From Apricaphanius iberus (Eukaryota; Chordata; Actinopteri; Cyprinodontiformes; Aphaniidae), in contig JAPXFQ010002128.1 of assembly GCA_028564705.1 (NCBI GenBank), positions 868,001 through 932,000 of the forward strand: DNA of 64,000 nucleotides. The letters are read 5' to 3'. Under the pieces are notes generated by a model that saw only the letters and a program-made list of their open reading frames with translations, was not told the origin of the DNA and made no database searches. Numbering within the stretch: the stretch's first letter is position 1; every line of letters begins with the position of its first letter. Shown here piece by piece: positions 60,013 through 64,000 of the stretch. The translations under genes and the position numbers were made by a program.

Positions 60013-60550
60013 AATACAATGGAGAAAATAAATATTTGATACACCACCAGATTTTTACAGTTTCTCTGCCCACAAAGAATGGAAAGATTTGCATTGATCA
60101 TTGTAGCTGCACCTCAACTGACAAACAAAATAAAAAAAACATCCAGGACATTTTATGATTAATGCAACAGGGATTTTGGCCCACTCCATGCATCCGATCT
60201 TTCAGGTTTTGGGGCTGTCATTGGGTAAGTTTCAGCTCCCTCCAAAGTTTTTCAATTGGGCTCAGATTTGGAGACTAGATAGGCCAGTCAAAGACATTAA
60301 ACTGCTTCCTACAAAGCCACTCCTTATTTTGCCTGGCTGCGTGTAATGAGTAATTGTCATGCTAGAAGACCAAGCCATGAGCCATCTTCAATGGTCGTCC
60401 TAATGGAAGGAGGTTGCTATTCAAAATCTTGTGATAAATGTCTTTATCCATCCTCTACTCAGTACAGTTCAGTCCTTCTGTCCCCTTTGTAGAAAAGCCC
60501 CCACCCACCAAAGCCTGATGGCTCCACCTCCGTGTTGGGAAGATTTAATT
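60013..60550 (-). mobile_element. Tc1-like transposon remnant
   Basis: The end ATGGAGAAAATAAATATTTG leads into TTTTGGCCCACTCCATGCAT, TCAATTGGGCTCAGATTTGG, AATTGTCATGCTAGAAGACC and AAGGAGGTTGCTATTCAAAA. This is the complement of a fish Tc1-like transposase gene. It is truncated at 60551 by a MITE. Confidence 0.75.
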
Positions 60551-60899
60551 GTGCGTTCAGACCGCAAACTTTGTCTGCGTCAAGCAATGCTCCCAACCCA
60601 TGTAGTTTGACGCACATGCATTTTTAAGCTGAAGCTTGCACAGCACGTGTGCGGGCCTTTCTCTACCGGATGTTTAAAACCCTAGTGGATCGTGATTGGC
60701 TAGACATCGTCTGTGTCGGGCGACGTCACCACAGTGAGACTCTCTGATTGGTTGCTGCACTGCATCAAGTGCGTGAAGTCTGTCAAAAGTTCAGAAAGCT
60801 GAACTTCTGCATTGCGTGCGTTTGCTACGTTGCTGCTTGAAACGCAAGTAACGATTCAAAATTTGACGGACTCAACACACACAACGCACTGCAAAGACT
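60551..60899. mobile_element. MITE copy (GCTGCATTCAG family)
   Basis: GTGCGTTCAGACCGCAAACT matches the left end of the element at 41588. The interior (AAGCTGAAGCTTGCACAGC, TTGGCTAGACATCGTC, CGACGTCACCACAGTGAGA, CTGATTGGTTG) is shared with 42.24-42.4 kb and, inverted, 53.57-53.7 kb. Confidence 0.7.
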
Positions 60900-60902
60900 T
60901 AG

Positions 60903-61440
60903 GCCACGTCCACACTAAGCCGGACAATGCCTTAAATATATAATTATTATGTCTACACCCCCCTATCGTCCACACTAACCCGGAGTCGTTTAAGGTCTGT
61001 GGCCCGGATAACTATTAGCCGGGTAAGAGAGCCGTGTAAATCTTAATTCAACAGCTCAACGAGCCAGTGTGGACAGCTTCGCCGGATTATGAAAGGAAGT
61101 GGCATCAATGAATGCTGCGTCAATAACACTATAGACAAAGACAACAGCGAAGAGTAATAAATCTATCTCGTCGTCTGTCCACACCAAAAACTCTCTCTTC
61201 TTCTGAGCAGCTATTGTTCTCTGCAGTTAACGGGACAAGCAGATATGTACTGTGCTGTAGAGCTTCTTGTATATATTATGTAGGCGCTGGCGTCACATAG
61301 ATTATACGTGTGTTTCGTGCGTCTTTTCGCGCATGCCCAGTATTTGCACAGGTCGTATGGGATTGCACAATCATGGGACCTTAAACGGGGCGTAAATGCT
61401 CGTGTTGAGTGGATAACATTAGGCGTGAGGAGTAACACGG
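60903..61440. mobile_element. MITE, GGCCACGTCCACACTAAGCC family, copy 1
   Basis: The left end AGGCCACGTCCACACTAAGC is present and the right end is truncated. The interior 61160-61430 is the reverse complement of 63735-64000. Confidence 0.7.
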
Positions 61441-61894
61441 ATACATGCTTCACGTCAGAGTCTCCAAAGGTCTCCAAAAATCACTAGATTTGTTGCAAGT
61501 CGATTTTTGAAAAAGAGTTGCTTTTTGGGGGTGAAAAATACTAGGTAAATAGAGCAACAAAGTCCCTACCTTTGTAACCCTGTTCTCTTATTGTTATAGA
61601 CTGGATGAAGTGGATTTACATGACTGCACTTAGCCAGGTAACTTGACCCCATCCAGTCTGTAATTTAGTACAGTCAGCATCTTAAAAGGGACATGAGCAT
61701 CACTAAACAACACATAAACACATATTTTCATTTTTCAAATACTGTATATATAAACATTGGCAAATAACACCAGTGACAGTCATACATTTTGGTATTGGTA
61801 CATTCTTCCATTATCGTCTAGCACCAGGTATGGACATGACCTAATGTTACTAGGTAACCTTTGAGACTGTGGTCCCCGCTTTTTTCAGGCCATT

Positions 61895-62398
61895 GGGTAT
61901 GTTTCCACTATTGGAACTTCAGGGTAATTTAACCAGATCTTTTTTTTCTGGAGAGGTAACCTGTTGGGCCGCTCCTCTCAGGTTCCATACACAATCGTCC
62001 AGCAGCGAGTAGCGTCACAGGTCGGCACAAAAAGGCGCCCATTGCCGCGGAAATAACAAGAGACTGACATGAAAAAAGCAGGGCTTGTTGCTGTGTTTCT
62101 CTTTTCTGTTGTTATAAACTGCCTCACAAGCAACTCTTATTTTTACAAGGGCAGTTTGGATATGTGTGCTAATTCACCTCCGAATTACAACAAATCAGTG
62201 TAACTTAACCACAACTCCCGCTGAGTGACTCCATCAGGCCATTTAGAGTACATAACCCAATACTGTAACTTCATTGGTCCTAAAATGGCACAAAAATTGG
62301 TCCTGTCAGTCCAGTCTGGCCAGATGAAGTTGAGACACACATGTATCAAGAAAGTACAGTAAAATTACCCTGAAATTTTGAAAGGGGAAACATGCCTA
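61895..62398. mobile_element. MITE with GGTATGTTTCC ends
   Basis: The left end GGTATGTTTCCACTATTGG with CTTCAGGGTAATTT is mirrored by AAATTACCCTGAAATTTTG and GGGGAAACATGCC on the right. It is about 0.5 kb with no ORF. A decayed relative is at 14690-15080. Confidence 0.75.
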
Positions 62399-62649
62399 TT
62401 GACCAAGTCCTCCCTTGTACTTCTGAGCTGGTGTCTCACCTTTTTCGTGATCGCTGATATTCCACGATATGAGATCTTGTATGGAGGTCCAGTCTGAAGG
62501 AGACTGGATCCCAATGGTTGTGTCTTCTCTGCTGTTTGCCAATCCCAGCCTTGTGGCGATCTAAATTTTTGTCCCTGCTGTCCTCAAGACAGATCAGCTC
62601 AAAAGGGTAAATTTACCATATAACATGAATATAAAATCACAAAGAGGCA

Positions 62650-63700
62650 GCACAAGTTAACTTTCATGGTGTGCAAGGAGGAAACATTTGCTCTATAATA
62701 AAAAAAACGAAGGCTATACTAAAGTTTGCCACAGAGAACATAGACAAAGACCGGATCTTCTTGAATAAGTTTCTTTGGACAGATGAGCGTATAACTGAAT
62801 TATTTTGAAACCAGAGCAGAGGATATGCTTGGTATAATCCTAATATAACTTTCCAGCAAGAGAAGCTCATAGTAACTGTAAAGCCTAGTTTGTACTTCTC
62901 CGTCTCATCAAAACAAATTTACACAGCGCCATTATCTGTCGACGCAAGGCCTCACCATCACCTATGCAAGGACGGACGGATTACAACCCAATTTTCTAAC
63001 TATCCATCTCCGTCAACAGACAGTGTATGTCTGTGATTGGTCGGCTCAACAACAATCAGAAATCATTTCACCAGAATGGTGCTATAGTCACTGTAATCAG
63101 TGGTCAGTGCAGCATTTGGGCACTATTTGCTTTATATTGAAAGGACAATTTATCTAATACGATCTTTTGGTGATTTTTTTTTACATGCATTTTTAGAGTG
63201 TTCTATGAGCTGCACTTCTAGTAAAAAAGCTTTCAAACTTAAACAGAACATACTTTCGCCATCCATTGCTCCCCAGGGGGGAACGCGTTCACAAGCTGAA
63301 AAAAATAAACTCTAGTTAACCAGAAATGACACTGCAGTGCTAGGTAGACCTGCCATGAAAAGTTAGCACCCCCTGCTGTCCTGGTCGGGAATTTCTTTGT
63401 AACGCTGAAAAACCAATGGAGACGCAGAAACGGAGAACTATAAACGAAGAATGTCTCCATCAATATGTCTGTGTCTGGGTGCAAGCTTGCTGACGGCGAA
63501 GTATAAACTGGTCAGCTCACTATCATACAATCCAGTATGAATTCTACCATGTATAGGAGGGTTCTTGAGGAAAATTTGAGACCATAAAAAAAAAAGTTAA
63601 AGTCGGATCAGAACCAAACATTGAAAAATGGCAATGACCCAAAACATACCAGTTAATTCACCAATCCAGTAGCCTGGAAAAATCCAGACCCTAATCTATT
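62650..63700 (+). mobile_element. Tc1-like transposon remnant split by a MITE
   Basis: 62735-62878 (ATAAGTTTCTTTGGACAGAT...) and 63514-63700 (TGTATAGGAGGGTTCTTGAG, GGCAATGACCCAAAACATAC) are successive parts of a fish Tc1-like transposase gene around its first and second catalytic regions. The MITE at 62879-63513 lies between them. Confidence 0.7.
62879..63513. mobile_element. MITE, TAAAGCCTAGTTTGTAC family, fullest copy
   Basis: The left end AGCCTAGTTTGTACTTCTCC mirrors the right end GGCGAAGTATAAACTGGTC. It is about 635 bp with no ORF. Relatives are at 2.6, 13.2-14.3 and 33.4-34.4 kb. Confidence 0.75.
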
Positions 63701-63702
63701 AA

Positions 63703-64000
63703 GGCTACGTCCACACTAAGCCAATAAGGTTATACGGGGAGTTAGACGCCTAATGTTATCCACTCAACACGAGCATTTACGCCCCGTTTAAGGTCCGTTT
63801 AAGGTCCCATGATTGCGCAATCCCATACCAACCTGTGCAAATACTGGGCATGCGCGAAAAGACACACGAAAAACGCGTATAATCTACGTGACGCTAGCGC
63901 CTACATAATATTTACAAGAAGCTCTACAGCAAAGTACATATCTGCTTGTCCCGTTAGCCGAAGAGAACAATAACTGCTCAGAAGAAGAGAGAGTTTTTGG
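63703..64000. mobile_element. MITE, GGCTACGTCCACACTAAGCC family, copy 2 (runs off the window)
   Basis: It starts GGCTACGTCCACACTAAGCC and then reads as the reverse complement of 61160-61430 of copy 1, so the two copies face opposite ways. Confidence 0.72.

Noticed and set aside
61582..61663. Inverted pair GACTGGATG ... CATCCAGTC
   Set aside because: Only 9 bp with a long spacer; not convincing as a terminal repeat or site.
1..64000. CRISPR array, operon or bacterial contamination
   Set aside because: No regular spacer-repeat pattern; genes have vertebrate introns throughout.

Overview
The window is vertebrate nuclear DNA, most likely from a ray-finned (teleost) fish. Its two host genes have typical vertebrate exon-intron structures with GT-AG junctions. 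The rest is AT-rich and filled with repeat classes common in fish: Tc1/mariner, hAT, TTAA-target DNA elements, CR1/Rex1-like and L2-like LINEs, and tRNA-derived SINEs. No prokaryotic-style operon, CRISPR array, rRNA or functional tRNA was seen. Family names for repeats come from recognising sequence and protein motifs by eye, not from a database search.

Left part (about 1-21 kb): the 5' part of erlin2 lies on the minus strand. Six coding exons, read from 16,700 down to 3,355, join without a frame break into the first 166 residues. The rest of the gene lies beyond position 1. A probable non-coding first exon and CpG-containing promoter sit near 21.06-21.2 kb. The introns hold a dead Tc1 element with an adjoining SINE (4.45-6.06 kb), a broken hAT element (8.2-9.8 kb), and a 1.9-kb hAT element at 17.04-18.95 kb with exact 8-bp target duplications and a TTAA MITE nested inside it.

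Middle (about 21-36 kb): a repeat-rich intergenic region. A minus-strand LINE (22.5-25.8 kb) is split by a 1,023-bp TTAA element. L2 and hAT remnants follow. Then comes a 513-codon plus-strand ORF (30,433-31,974) encoding an almost uninterrupted coiled coil, which I could not assign to a family. Two head-to-head SINE copies and several MITEs follow.

Right part (about 35.4-58 kb): beta-adducin (add2) lies on the minus strand. Fourteen coding exons from 55,462 to 36,142 join in frame into 669 residues ending in the lysine-rich MARCKS-related tail. The N-terminus is unlike the usual adducin start, and an in-frame stop just upstream supports that start. The introns hold a LINE fragment with an open reverse-transcriptase frame, several MITEs, L2 pieces and microsatellites. 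From 56 to 64 kb, upstream of add2, is a graveyard of nested Tc1 and MITE copies.

The two host genes act separately. Erlin2 is an ER-membrane scaffold used in ER-associated degradation, and beta-adducin caps actin and recruits spectrin in the membrane skeleton. I saw no evidence for a new multi-gene system. The most interesting items are the adducin N-terminus, the orphan coiled-coil ORF, and the nested mobile elements whose insertion sites can be read to the base.
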